The notes under the pieces were generated by a model, which was not told where the DNA came from, did no database searches, and was given only the letters and a program-made list of their open reading frames with translations. The translations under genes were made by a program, and so were the position numbers. DNA of 64,000 bases, taken from DASXMT01 sp963812965. Its GTDB lineage: Bacteria > Actinomycetota > Acidimicrobiia > Acidimicrobiales > RAAP-2. Positions 42,102 to 50,428 of the stretch are shown piece after piece (positions within the stretch are counted from its first letter, which is position 1; each line of letters opens with the position of its first letter). Where the stretch lies: positions 310,001-374,000 of the forward strand of contig CAWEXG010000012.1 in NCBI GenBank assembly GCA_963812965.1, given 5' to 3'.

Positions 42102-42173
42102 GCCGCGATCGGATCTCGATCCTGTGCGCTGACCCTCATTCGATTGAACACACCCCGTCAGGAGAAGGGATCA

Positions 42174-44039
42174 ATGCCCGATTACCCGCTCATCGAGGAT
42201 CACGGCCTCATCGGTGACCTCCAAACGGCTGCGTTGGTCGCTACCGACGGAACCATTGATTGGTTCTGCTGGCCGAGATTCGATTCGCCCAGCATCTTCG
42301 CCTCATTGATTGACCATCGTCGAGGAGGGCGGTTCCGGATCGCTCCCGTTGGTGAAGACTTCGTGACAGAACAGATGTACTTTCCGGAGTCGACGGTCCT
42401 CATCACCAGGTTCATGAGCCAGCAAGGTGTGGCGGAGCTCGTGGACTTCATGCCGATTCACAATCCCAAGGAAGCCACCTCGCACCGTCAAATAGCTCGA
42501 GCTGTCCGCTGCATGAGAGGTCGAGTCGACTTCGTACTCGAGTGCGAACCCCGATTTGACTACGGCCGACAGAAACATACGGTCGCTCTTCACGAAGCAG
42601 GTGCGGTCTTCAAGTGCGGTGACGACATGGTCGTCCTACGAACGGAGGGTGATCAGGCGTTGGAGGCCTCAGATTCCGGCGACGTTCGAGCGCGCTTCTC
42701 GATCGAGGCCGGTGAGACCACGGGCTTTCTCTTGGAGACCGGCCCCACCGCCAGCACCGCCCCGCTGGCCCGGAACGAAGGTCTGATCCTGTTCGAAGAG
42801 ACGGTTGGATTCTGGCGCAGATGGCTTCGGAGCTCCACCTATTCGGGTCGCTGGCGGGAGATGGTGGATCGATCGGCCATGTCCTTGAAACTGATGACCT
42901 ACGCGCCTACGGGCGCCCTGGTCGCCGCGCCCACGGCTGGACTGCCCGAGCAGGTGGGCGGTGAACGGAACTGGGATTATCGTTTCACCTGGGTCCGTGA
43001 CTCGTCCTTCTCTGTCTATGCGCTCCTCGGCCTCGGGTACACCGAGGAGGCCACGGACTTCATCCGCTGGCTCGGCAAGCGCGTTGAAGAGCAAGCCGGC
43101 AGCACCTCAGGCCCTTTGAAGATCATGTACCGGGTGGACGGCAGCTCAGATCTAGTGGAGGAAACGCTGGACCACTTCGAAGGCTATATGGGTTCAAGTC
43201 CCGTTCGGATCGGCAACGGTGCGGCCGACCAGCTCCAGCTAGACATCTACGGCGAGGCCATCGACTCCATCTACATTGCCGATCAACGGGCGGAACCTGT
43301 CGGCCATCTCGGGTGGGTCCAGCTCACCTCGATACTCAACTGGCTCTCCGACAACTGGGACCGACCTGACGAAGGCGTGTGGGAGACCCGAGGAGGTCAG
43401 AAGGCATTCACCTATGGTCGCCTCATGTCCTGGGTCGCCTTCGACCGCGGTGTGCGCATGGCGGCCGCCCGCGGGCGCCCTGGCGAGATCGATCGCTGGG
43501 TGGCTGCCCGGGATGCCGTGTATCGACAGATCATGGACAAGGGGTGGAATCGCCAGCGTGGCGCATTCACCCAGTATGCGGACACCGACGTTCTCGACGC
43601 CTCCAACCTCCTCATGCCCTTGATGGGTTTCGTGGCACCAAAGGACCCGTTGTGGCTGTCGACACTCTCGGCCATGGAAGACGAGCTTGTTTCCGACAGT
43701 TTGGTCTTTCGGTACAACCCGAGTGCCTCGCCGGACGGGCTGGCGGGTTCTGAGGGCACATTCTCATTGTGCTCCTTCTTCTACGTAAGCGCCCTGGCCC
43801 GTGCCGGCCGATTGGAGGAAGCGCGCTACGCCTTCGAGAAGATGCTGACCTATTCAAACCACGTTGGTCTTTATTCCGAGGAGATCGGACCGAGCGGTCA
43901 CCAGATCGGGAACTTCCCCCAAGCGTTCACCCACCTCGCTCTGGTCAGGGCCGCCCTCGAACTCGACTCCGCCCTCAGCGATGCATCCGCGCCCCAGGCC
44001 TTCCAAGCTCCGAGGTCCGGATCGATGGCCTTCGGCTAG
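42174..44039 (+). CDS. glycoside hydrolase family 15 protein (trehalase/glucoamylase-like)
   Basis: A 621-residue enzyme. It begins MPDYPLIEDHGLIGDLQTAA then LVATDGTIDWFCWPRFDSPS, the conserved start of bacterial GH15 proteins. The catalytic (alpha/alpha)6 barrel has GGERNWDYRFTWVRDSSFSV, the general-acid region DEGVWETRGGQKAFTYGRLM (Glu) and the general-base region GLYSEEIGPSGHQIGNFPQA (Glu). Actinobacterial members of this type include trehalases; glucoamylase-like activity is also possible. ATG 42174 follows AGGAGAAGGG; the frame is open ten codons further. It follows the SHOCT gene by 72 bases and may be co-transcribed. Confidence 0.9.
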   Translation: MPDYPLIEDHGLIGDLQTAALVATDGTIDWFCWPRFDSPSIFASLIDHRRGGRFRIAPVGEDFVTEQMYFPESTVLITRFMSQQGVAELVDFMPIHNPKEATSHRQIARAVRCMRGRVDFVLECEPRFDYGRQKHTVALHEAGAVFKCGDDMVVLRTEGDQALEASDSGDVRARFSIEAGETTGFLLETGPTASTAPLARNEGLILFEETVGFWRRWLRSSTYSGRWREMVDRSAMSLKLMTYAPTGALVAAPTAGLPEQVGGERNWDYRFTWVRDSSFSVYALLGLGYTEEATDFIRWLGKRVEEQAGSTSGPLKIMYRVDGSSDLVEETLDHFEGYMGSSPVRIGNGAADQLQLDIYGEAIDSIYIADQRAEPVGHLGWVQLTSILNWLSDNWDRPDEGVWETRGGQKAFTYGRLMSWVAFDRGVRMAAARGRPGEIDRWVAARDAVYRQIMDKGWNRQRGAFTQYADTDVLDASNLLMPLMGFVAPKDPLWLSTLSAMEDELVSDSLVFRYNPSASPDGLAGSEGTFSLCSFFYVSALARAGRLEEARYAFEKMLTYSNHVGLYSEEIGPSGHQIGNFPQAFTHLALVRAALELDSALSDASAPQAFQAPRSGSMAFG

Positions 44040-44299
44040 CCCCTGGAACCGGCCATAGGCCACTGACACCCAATGCCACGATGGAGCCACTCGATCGTAC
44101 TCGTCCAAAGATGAAGAACAAGCCCTACCGGAGAGAATTGCGGCGGCTGCACGGCGAGCTGGTGGTGCTTCAAGAATGGGACAAGGATCGCTGCCAGTAC
44201 GACGCCAGCCACCAGATCGGATCTCGTCCAGGCACGCCGATAACCGCGAACTGCAGCGACACCCGGGACCCACTTGCCCAGCCGCGACGCTCGGGCCAC
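44036..44299 (-). pseudogene. SulP-type anion permease N-terminal remnant
   Basis: The first 41 codons (44299-44177) read RLGKWVPGVAAVRGYRRAWT then RSDLVAGVVLAAILVP, the conserved N-terminus of SulP sulfate/bicarbonate transporters just before PQGMAYA. After LVP the sequence continues FLKHHQLAVQPPQFSP, unrelated, and stops at 44036. Over 90 percent of the transporter is absent. The fragment begins five bases after the LuxR-type gene ends and may be translated but cannot function. Confidence 0.7.
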
Positions 44300-44303
44300 C
44301 CGG

Positions 44304-46496
44304 TCATCTATCCGGATCGAGGGAAGTATCGTCGGTCAGAAATGCCACCGCTTCACCTCGCCCAGTCGCGCCGAGCTTCGAGTAGATCGATGCGACGTGG
44401 GTCTTGACCGTCGCCCTGCTGATGAGGAGATGCTCTCCTATTTCCTTGAGTGTGCGATACGTCCGGAGCTGCTCAAGGACCTTGCGCTCGGCAGGGCTCA
44501 GGACTGCGATGCGGGGGTCACCTCGTAGTAACAACAATTGCTGCTGTTCAAGGTGCTCGACGACGCCCTCGGCATCGTCCATTCTGGCGCAAGCTTGACG
44601 CCCCTCCTTGAGTAGATCAAGGGCCACCTGTCGATTGCCGCTCTGGCGAGCCAGGGCGGAACAGCGTGAGGACATCTCTGCTTGCAACCACGGGACAGAC
44701 CGTGCTCGCTTGGTTGCTGCAATCGCCTTTACCAGGGCCGGTCGGGTTGATCCCGTTTGGTGATGGAGCTCAAATGTTGCTTCAGCGACCGCAAGTGGAA
44801 GGCCGAGCACCCCGCCTTCGAAGGCGGTGCTCTCCCGTCGACCGATCCCAACGTAGTGCTCTGCCCGGTCAGCGTCGTCCCCGTCAAAATTGATCAGGGC
44901 CAGGCAACCGAGACTGAAGAGCCGAGTGTGCTGTGCCTGCGGATGATTCTCGCTGAGTACCAACACCTCTTCGAAAGCGGCACTGGCATCGTTTCGCTGG
45001 CCGAGAATCATCTGGGCTATCCCGACCGCCCGGTAGCCGCCGATGACCCAACGGGTCCGTTGGGCCCTCTCCGACTCGATCACCGATAGACCGTCAGCGA
45101 GAATCCGTCGTGCCCCGCCTAAGCCGAGGGTGGCCCGCAGGTTCCTCATCGCCGTCCACATCGATAATGCCCCATCGGCCGATGATCGGTCCAGATCCAG
45201 CCTCTGAGCAGCAGCCACATAGCGGCTTGCTCGCTCGAAATCTCCAGACAGCAAAGTGATCCAACCGGCCGGAATGGCGAGCTGGGGGTCGGACTCGATG
45301 TCCTCTTCCTTACAGAGCTGGAGCCAGCTCAAGAGGCTGCTGACATGGCCCCGTGACGCATAGTCTTCGTAGTGCTGCATCAAGACCTCACCGGCACGCT
45401 CGAGGTCACCGGATCGGCAGAACAGCTCGAACGCATCCCCGGCATCGCCGTGCCTTGCGTGCCACTGCGCGGCCAGACTCTCGAGCAGAGAGATGTCGCA
45501 CCCCGAGGATTTCAGCTCGTTGAACAAGAACGAGTGCCAGATTTGGTGGTAGCGGTACCATTCTCGTTCGCCTTCTATTGGCGACACGAAGAGGTTCCTC
45601 CTCTCAAGGTCGATCAAAACCTTGGCGGCGTCTGGTCGTCCGGTGATCGCAGTGCACAGAGGCCCCGACACACGATCGGCGACGGAGGTTTCGATAAGGA
45701 ACTGTCGGGTGGCCTCCGACTCGCTGGCCAATACCTCTTCCATGAGGTAGTCGGCTATCTGGCGATACGGAACCCCGACTCCCAGGTGGCGGCTTCCATG
45801 CATCCCGGGGGTCATCAACGCCAACCCGACCGCTGCTGGCCAGCCCTCGGTCTCCGTGCAGAGGAGACGAGCTTCGTCAGGTGAAATGGCGAGACCCGAC
45901 CGCTGGCACACCTCCACGATTTCGTCGACGTTAAAGCAGAGATCGGAGCTTCCCACCTCCCAAAGGTCTCCTGAGGCACGTGATTTCGAAAGATGCAGCT
46001 TGGAATCGCTCCGACCGACGATTACGAGTTGCGACCCTTCAGGCACCGTTGCAATCAGCGAATCGAGCACCGAGAGGGCCGTCGGTTCGGTCAACCGTTC
46101 GATCTCGTCCACGACCACCTGCATGGGTGTGTGACTAGCAAAGCGACCCAAAAGCCGGGCGGCGGCTGCGTCGACTTGAGGATAAAGAGAGTCGAGGTCT
46201 TGGCCATAGGGAGGGTCGAGACTCTCCAGCTGGTCCAACGCGCTCGATAGGTGCTTCAGCAATAGAACCGGATCGTTGTCAGCCTCCCGGAGTGTGAGCC
46301 AGGAGGAAGGGCGCCGATCTCGTTCGCACCACTGGGCGACAAACTTAGTCTTGCCAAACCCGGCCGGCGCTTGGCACACGAGCAGGTGACAAGTTCGGCC
46401 AGGCCGCGCTCGTGCCAAGGCGCGAGTGCGTCGGATCGCTACCGGACGTGATGGGCGAGGCAGCGGTCGCGGTGCAATCGGTGCCGGAAGGCCCAT
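44304..46496 (-). CDS. MalT/LuxR-type ATP-dependent transcriptional regulator (LAL-like)
   Basis: A 730-residue STAND-type regulator. The Walker A motif is LVCQAPAGFGKTKFVAQWCE (about residues 40-59) and Walker B is MQVVVDEIERL. A winged-helix/TPR-like middle contains WPAAVGLALMTPG, FLIETSVADRVSGPLCTAIT and repeated helical pairs (SALDQLESLD..., DAGDAFELFCRSGDLERAGE). The C-terminus is a LuxR helix-turn-helix: LSPAERKVLEQLRTYRTLKE then IGEHLLISRATVKTHVASIY. Such proteins respond to a small ligand and activate a few operons. ATG 46496 is used; a TTG lies two codons upstream. The target could be the neighbouring GH15 or the divergent MFS gene. Confidence 0.88.
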   Translation of the reverse strand: MGLPAPIAPRPLPRPSRPVAIRRTRALARARPGRTCHLLVCQAPAGFGKTKFVAQWCERDRRPSSWLTLREADNDPVLLLKHLSSALDQLESLDPPYGQDLDSLYPQVDAAAARLLGRFASHTPMQVVVDEIERLTEPTALSVLDSLIATVPEGSQLVIVGRSDSKLHLSKSRASGDLWEVGSSDLCFNVDEIVEVCQRSGLAISPDEARLLCTETEGWPAAVGLALMTPGMHGSRHLGVGVPYRQIADYLMEEVLASESEATRQFLIETSVADRVSGPLCTAITGRPDAAKVLIDLERRNLFVSPIEGEREWYRYHQIWHSFLFNELKSSGCDISLLESLAAQWHARHGDAGDAFELFCRSGDLERAGEVLMQHYEDYASRGHVSSLLSWLQLCKEEDIESDPQLAIPAGWITLLSGDFERASRYVAAAQRLDLDRSSADGALSMWTAMRNLRATLGLGGARRILADGLSVIESERAQRTRWVIGGYRAVGIAQMILGQRNDASAAFEEVLVLSENHPQAQHTRLFSLGCLALINFDGDDADRAEHYVGIGRRESTAFEGGVLGLPLAVAEATFELHHQTGSTRPALVKAIAATKRARSVPWLQAEMSSRCSALARQSGNRQVALDLLKEGRQACARMDDAEGVVEHLEQQQLLLLRGDPRIAVLSPAERKVLEQLRTYRTLKEIGEHLLISRATVKTHVASIYSKLGATGRGEAVAFLTDDTSLDPDR

Positions 46497-46961
46497 GTTC
46501 AAAAGAGGATAATGTCACGTGCGAAACACGTCCACTGCAACGCTTTGGTGCTTCGAGAAGGTCTCTATCGGTCGCCCGCGCTGGCGCCTAGGAACCACGA
46601 CCCTCCCAGGGTTGCCGGTAGTGGTCCGCATGAGCGTTAGCTTGTGAATCAAACACGTGGCTGGGTCGGGCCAGCGAATTGCCACCGAAGGCGGGGACAA
46701 CGGTGCCGTGGGTGAACTCGTCATTCTCCTGATTTGGAAGTCAAATAGCTGTAGCGTTTTGCCATTGGTGTGATTTCGGGGTTACGACAAATCCACAGCA
46801 AGGAGAGCTTTACCGGGGCCATTGCCAACATCCCAAACCGAGGGCCAGTTCAAGGAGGGCAGTGCCTACCTTCCTTCGGCGTCGCACGAACCAGTCCATG
46901 CCAGCTGAAGCAGGCCATGAGTTGGAGGGAGTAGCCATGCAGCCACGTGGCGGGGCGCGAA
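46497..46961. other. 465-base intergenic region between divergent regulator and MFS genes
   Basis: No gene is supported here apart from a possible ten-codon leader ORF at its right end. The left end holds GTCACGTGCGAAACACGT, an imperfect inverted arrangement of CACGT/ACGTG near 46513 that could be an operator for the LuxR-type regulator. Local AT content is higher around 46740-46790, which fits promoter DNA. Confidence 0.4.
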
Positions 46962-46969
46962 ATGGCTGA
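46937..46969 (+). CDS. possible ten-codon leader ORF upstream of the MFS gene
   Basis: ATG 46937 is preceded by GGAGGGAGTAG at proper spacing and encodes MQPRGGARNG before a TGA that overlaps the MFS start region (ATGGCTGA). The MFS start at 46962 has no good ribosome site of its own, so the mini-ORF could couple translation. It might also mark a frame error at the start of the MFS gene. Confidence 0.35.
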   Translation: MQPRGGARNG

Positions 46970-48356
46970 GGGCCTCTCTCCAGGACGGTCGCCATCTTCA
47001 CTGCGGAAGATCTTGATTCCGCTGGCCCTTGCGCAGTTCATTTGCAGCTTCGCCGGCTCCAATATGAACGTGATGATCAATGACATCAGCAAGGACCTGA
47101 ACACGACGGCTCAGGGCGTGCAGATTGCCATCACCGTCTTCCTGTTGGTCATGGCGGCCCTCATGATCCCAGGCGGCAAGTTGACCGACCGTTGGGGAAG
47201 GAAGCGGTGCTTTACGATCGGACTCACCATTTATGGAGTTGGGGCGCTGATCAGTGCAGTCTCACCGAATCTAGGCGTCCTCATTCTTGGAAATTCGATC
47301 TTCGAGGGCGTCGGCACCGCCCTTTTGATCCCACCTGTCTACATTCTCACAACGATGCTATTCACCGATATGACTTCGCGGGCCCGGGCCTTTGGGGTCA
47401 TCACCGGAATGGGCGGCGTCGGCGCCGCCGCCGGACCCCTGATCGGTGGTCTGATCACCACTGCCATCAGCTGGCGCGCCGCCTTCGTCTTTCAGGCCAT
47501 CATGGTCGCCGTGATCGTGCTCCTGAGCCGCTCGCTCGTCGATCCCCTCTCAGCCGATCCGACCAAACCATTCGACTTGCTCGGCGCACTCCTCTCGGCT
47601 GCTGGTTTGGTCCTCATCGTGATGGGCGTGCTATCGGCCGACACCAACCTGGCGCTGACAGCTGCGTTGTTGTTCGTCGGAGCCATTGTGCTCACCCTGT
47701 TCGTGTTCCACATCCGTGCCCGTGAGCGTGGTGGTCGGGAACCCCTGCTGTCGACTGGGCTCTTTCGCAACCGAACCTCGAACCTCGGACTCGTCACACA
47801 GAATGTCCAGTGGCTACTGCTGATGGGGACGGCGTTCGTTGTTTCCGCATATCTCCAAGTGGTCCGGGGCTACAACGCGATCCAGACCGGCGTGATCTTC
47901 ACGGCAGCCACTGGCGGCATTCTGATCTCATCCCTCGCGGCAGAGCGGTTAGCAAAGAAATACGCTCAACGGACGCTTATCCTGGCGGGCTTTGGCACGA
48001 CAATCGCCGGGATCGCCCTGCTGCTGTCTTTTGTGGCGGGATCGCCCAGTCCCTGGGCATTTGCCCCTGGGCTCCTGCTCATTGGTCTTGGAGTGGGCGT
48101 GATGCTCACTCCTTCCGTGAACGTCGTGCAATCGTCTTTCGGTGAATCCCGGCAGGGTGAGATATCGGGTCTCTCTCGCTCCGTATCCAATCTCGGCTCA
48201 TCTCTTGGCACGGCGATTGCCGGGACAATCCTTATCTCCACCTTCACCCGCCACTCATATGGGGCGGCGATGATCGCCCTCGCGGTTGTGGGACTCATCG
48301 GGCTCGGCGCAGCCATGCTCATTCGCAGGCCGGTGGTTGCAGGCACGACTGCCTGA
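46962..48356 (+). CDS. MFS drug/proton antiporter (DHA2, 14-helix type)
   Basis: A 464-residue membrane transporter. The N-terminal half begins LIPLALAQFICSFAGSNMNV with MINDISKDLN, followed by motif A-like IPGGKLTDRWGRKRCFTIGL and motif C-like GMGGVGAAAGPLIGGLIT, both hallmarks of DHA2 drug efflux transporters. The C-terminal half contains RQGEISGLSRSVSNLGSSLG, also typical. It would export a drug or metabolite with protons. ATG 46962 overlaps a well-preceded ten-codon mini-ORF; GTG 46947 is another in-frame start. The stop lies within a long hairpin shared with tmRNA. Confidence 0.88.
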   Translation: MAEGLSPGRSPSSLRKILIPLALAQFICSFAGSNMNVMINDISKDLNTTAQGVQIAITVFLLVMAALMIPGGKLTDRWGRKRCFTIGLTIYGVGALISAVSPNLGVLILGNSIFEGVGTALLIPPVYILTTMLFTDMTSRARAFGVITGMGGVGAAAGPLIGGLITTAISWRAAFVFQAIMVAVIVLLSRSLVDPLSADPTKPFDLLGALLSAAGLVLIVMGVLSADTNLALTAALLFVGAIVLTLFVFHIRARERGGREPLLSTGLFRNRTSNLGLVTQNVQWLLLMGTAFVVSAYLQVVRGYNAIQTGVIFTAATGGILISSLAAERLAKKYAQRTLILAGFGTTIAGIALLLSFVAGSPSPWAFAPGLLLIGLGVGVMLTPSVNVVQSSFGESRQGEISGLSRSVSNLGSSLGTAIAGTILISTFTRHSYGAAMIALAVVGLIGLGAAMLIRRPVVAGTTA

Positions 48357-48385
48357 CCTGCGGGAAAACAGGTCAGGCAGTCGTG
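48344..48385. terminator. 17-base-arm hairpin, bidirectional terminator of MFS and tmRNA
   Basis: CACGACTGCCTGACCTG (48344-48360) is exactly complementary to 48369-48385 around the loop CGGGAAAA. It covers the MFS stop codon on one side and touches the 3' end of tmRNA on the other. Confidence 0.8.
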
Positions 48386-48731
48386 GAGGTGGCGGGAATC
48401 GAACCCGCGTCCTCTAGCTTCTCAGTGGGCCTTCTCCGAGCGCAGCCGGCGATTGATTGTCGGGAGCGACGCCGTTGCCGGCAGCAACGCCGCTCCGTAT
48501 CCGACTGAGTTGTCCCTGGCTGCCCGTCGGCGCAGCTGCTCAGGTAAGTCCCACTTGATGTCGCCCGATTCCGGCCCGTAGGACTGAGACCGGTCGGACG
48601 TCGCAGTTTCTAGGCTGCGAGCGCGAGCTGAGGCTCGGCGTTTATTTTTGGTTCCGGCTCTTTAACGTGGCTCCGGAGACCACGGCTCGCTTCTCCCACA
48701 TCGACGACCAGAGTCGAAGCCTGTCACCCCC
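48384..48731 (-). ncRNA. ssrA: tmRNA (transfer-messenger RNA)
   Basis: tmRNA rescues stalled ribosomes with SmpB. The 5' end GGGGGTGACAGGCTTCGACT (from 48731) and the 3' part GCGGGTTCGATTCCCGCCAC then CTCCA (to 48384) form the tRNA-like domain; GGGGGTG pairs with CACCTCC with one G-U. The tag reading frame ends CTCGCGCTCGCAGCCTAG. The likely resume codon is GCC after AATAAAC, giving the tag AEPQLALAA, which ends with the usual LAA degron. The following bases are CGA, so CCA is not encoded. It lies just beyond smpB in the same direction, as is common. Confidence 0.93.
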
Positions 48732-48863
48732 TGGGGTTGGTTCTGTTGGTTCATCAACCTCAATCGAGGTCGAAGGACCTGTCAGTTTACCGGACACCGG
48801 GGCCGTACGTACCCACCGCTCGACACACGTACGACCGGCCCATCCATAGGCCAGCCGTCTTCA

Positions 48864-49421
48864 CTACCGTTCCTGTCCAGGACCCTTCGTGGCTGCCCGG
48901 GCCTCGCGTGCTGCCTCACGGCCGGCGTCCCGGGCGGCGATGGCGTGTCGTTTGTCGTACTGGCGTCGCCCCTTGGCCAGTGCCAGCTGCACCTTGGCCC
49001 GACCGTCCTTGAAGTAGATGGACAGGGGAACCATGGTCAGCGACTGCTGCTGGCTCCGGCCCATCCACTCGTCGATCTGACGGCGATGCAGCAGGAGCTT
49101 GCGTTGGCGGTCAGGATCGTGAGCTCCGAACCCATTGGCCTGGGCGTAGGGCGGGATATGCACCCCGAACAGCCAGATCTCGCCGTCGACCACTCGGGCA
49201 TAGGAGTCCTGGAGGGCAATGCGCCCACCTCGAAGGGACTTCACCTCGGATCCCTGGAGGACTACGCCGCACTCGACGGTATCGAGGATCTCGTAGTCGT
49301 ACCGGGCGCGCCGGTTGGAGGCCACCGGTCGGCCTGGGTCGCGCCCGTCCGAGTGCCCCTTGCTCGAGGCCTTGCCGGATCCCGTGTGCTTCTTCGAAGA
49401 TGCGGTCGTGGTGGTTGCCAT
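48864..49421 (-). CDS. smpB: SsrA-binding protein SmpB
   Basis: A 185-residue RNA-binding protein needed for trans-translation. After a basic Ser/Lys-rich N-terminal extension of about 35 residues the family sequence begins ASNRRARYDYEILDTVECGV, continues LQGSEVKSLRGGRIALQDSY, WLFGVHIPPYAQANGFGAHD and RKLLLHRRQIDEWMGRSQQQ, and ends RRQYDKRHAIAARDAGREAA. ATG 49421 follows AAGGAAG. The tmRNA gene starts 133 bases downstream on the same strand, so both are probably made together. Confidence 0.96.
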   Translation of the reverse strand: MATTTTASSKKHTGSGKASSKGHSDGRDPGRPVASNRRARYDYEILDTVECGVVLQGSEVKSLRGGRIALQDSYARVVDGEIWLFGVHIPPYAQANGFGAHDPDRQRKLLLHRRQIDEWMGRSQQQSLTMVPLSIYFKDGRAKVQLALAKGRRQYDKRHAIAARDAGREAAREARAATKGPGQER

Positions 49422-49598
49422 CTTCCTTCGACGGTAGTCGCCGGGTACACGGACAGCAGCAACGCCCTCCTGATGCCGTGTTCTTGAACACCGTGTTCGT
49501 TCCTGAACGGCCGTCCTGAACGCCGTGCCCCTCACTCCTACCGACAATGCGAGATCTTCCGTAGGGCGAGCCCGATCCCCGGTAGCGTGAGACCCGAC

Positions 49599-50006
49599 AT
49601 GCTGCACATGGACGAAACGGAGTACCACCAGATCATCGCCCACTGCCTGGACGGCCTTCCCGACGAGGCGTGCGGGCTGCTGGGCGGGGACCCGACCACC
49701 GGTGACGTCGTGACGTGCTACCCGACCCGGAACCTGGCCGCCTCGGCCAAGCTCTACACCGTCGACCCGAAGGACCATCTCCTGGCAGATCGTCACGCCG
49801 AGGCAGCCGGGTTCTCGATCATCGGCGTGTTCCACTCGCACACCCACACCGACGCCTACCCGTCGCCGACCGACGTGGCGCAGGCACCCGACCCCACCTG
49901 GCACTACGTGTTGGTGTCCCTCAGGGACACCCATCCTGTGCTCCGGAGCTACCGGATCGTGGACGGCAAGATCGACGAAGAGCCGGTCACCGTACAATTT
50001 CGGTAG
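49599..50006 (+). CDS. mec: Mec-like JAMM metalloprotease of the CysO pathway
   Basis: A 135-residue Mov34/JAB1 zinc protease. The motif is complete: Glu in GLPDEACGLLGGDP (about residues 21-34), then FHSHTHTDAYPSPTD (HxH...SxxD) at about 78-92. In mycobacteria Mec+ releases newly made cysteine from the CysO-cysteine adduct. ATG 49599 begins LHMDETEYHQIIAHC; a second ATG lies nine bases on. It is directly followed by cysO and cysM, which confirms the role. Confidence 0.92.
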   Translation: MLHMDETEYHQIIAHCLDGLPDEACGLLGGDPTTGDVVTCYPTRNLAASAKLYTVDPKDHLLADRHAEAAGFSIIGVFHSHTHTDAYPSPTDVAQAPDPTWHYVLVSLRDTHPVLRSYRIVDGKIDEEPVTVQFR

Positions 50007-50092
50007 AATCCTCACCAAGGCAGTCAGCTTTCAGCAACCGACATGCACCGGTACCGGCTGTCCGACCGTTCAGGAACTATCAGGGAGGCTCC

Positions 50093-50428
50093 GTGCCTGT
50101 TGCAGTGCACCTACCGACCGTCCTCCGATCCCAAGCCGGAGGAGAGAAGACGGTCTCGGTCGACGGGACCACCATCGGTCAGGTCCTCACGTCGCTCGTC
50201 GCCAAGTTTCCCGGTCTCGCCGGCCAGGTGGTCAACGACGACGGGACATTGCACAAGTTCGTCAACGTCTATCTCGACGACGACGATGTCCGGTACCTGT
50301 CGGGACTCGATACCCCGGTATCGAACGGCAGCGATATCTCGATCCTCCCCGCCGTAGCCGGAGGTGCCGTCGATGCTGCCGCCACTCCCCTGCCCGCGTC
50401 AGCGGCGTCCCGGGGGTCCCGGGGATGA
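50093..50428 (+). CDS. cysO: CysO-like sulfur carrier (ThiS/MoaD fold) with a C-terminal extension past GG
   Basis: A 111-residue ubiquitin-like protein. It begins PVAVHLPTVLRSQAGGEKTV after GTG 50093 (AGGGAGG upstream), contains FVNVYLDDDDVRYLSGLDTP and the segment SDISILPAVAGG, where mycobacterial CysO ends. Here the frame continues for 20 residues, AVDAAATPLPASAASRGSRG, before a stop that overlaps the cysM start. The GG must be C-terminal to carry a thiocarboxylate, so this form would have to be cut after GG first, or a sequence error hides an earlier stop. I found no stop in the other two frames right after GG. Confidence 0.88.
   Translation: MPVAVHLPTVLRSQAGGEKTVSVDGTTIGQVLTSLVAKFPGLAGQVVNDDGTLHKFVNVYLDDDDVRYLSGLDTPVSNGSDISILPAVAGGAVDAAATPLPASAASRGSRG

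Noticed and set aside
46740..46961. Origin of replication or AT-rich origin-like region before the MFS gene
   Set aside because: There are no DnaA-box clusters and no dnaA/dnaN genes nearby; slightly raised AT content fits a promoter.
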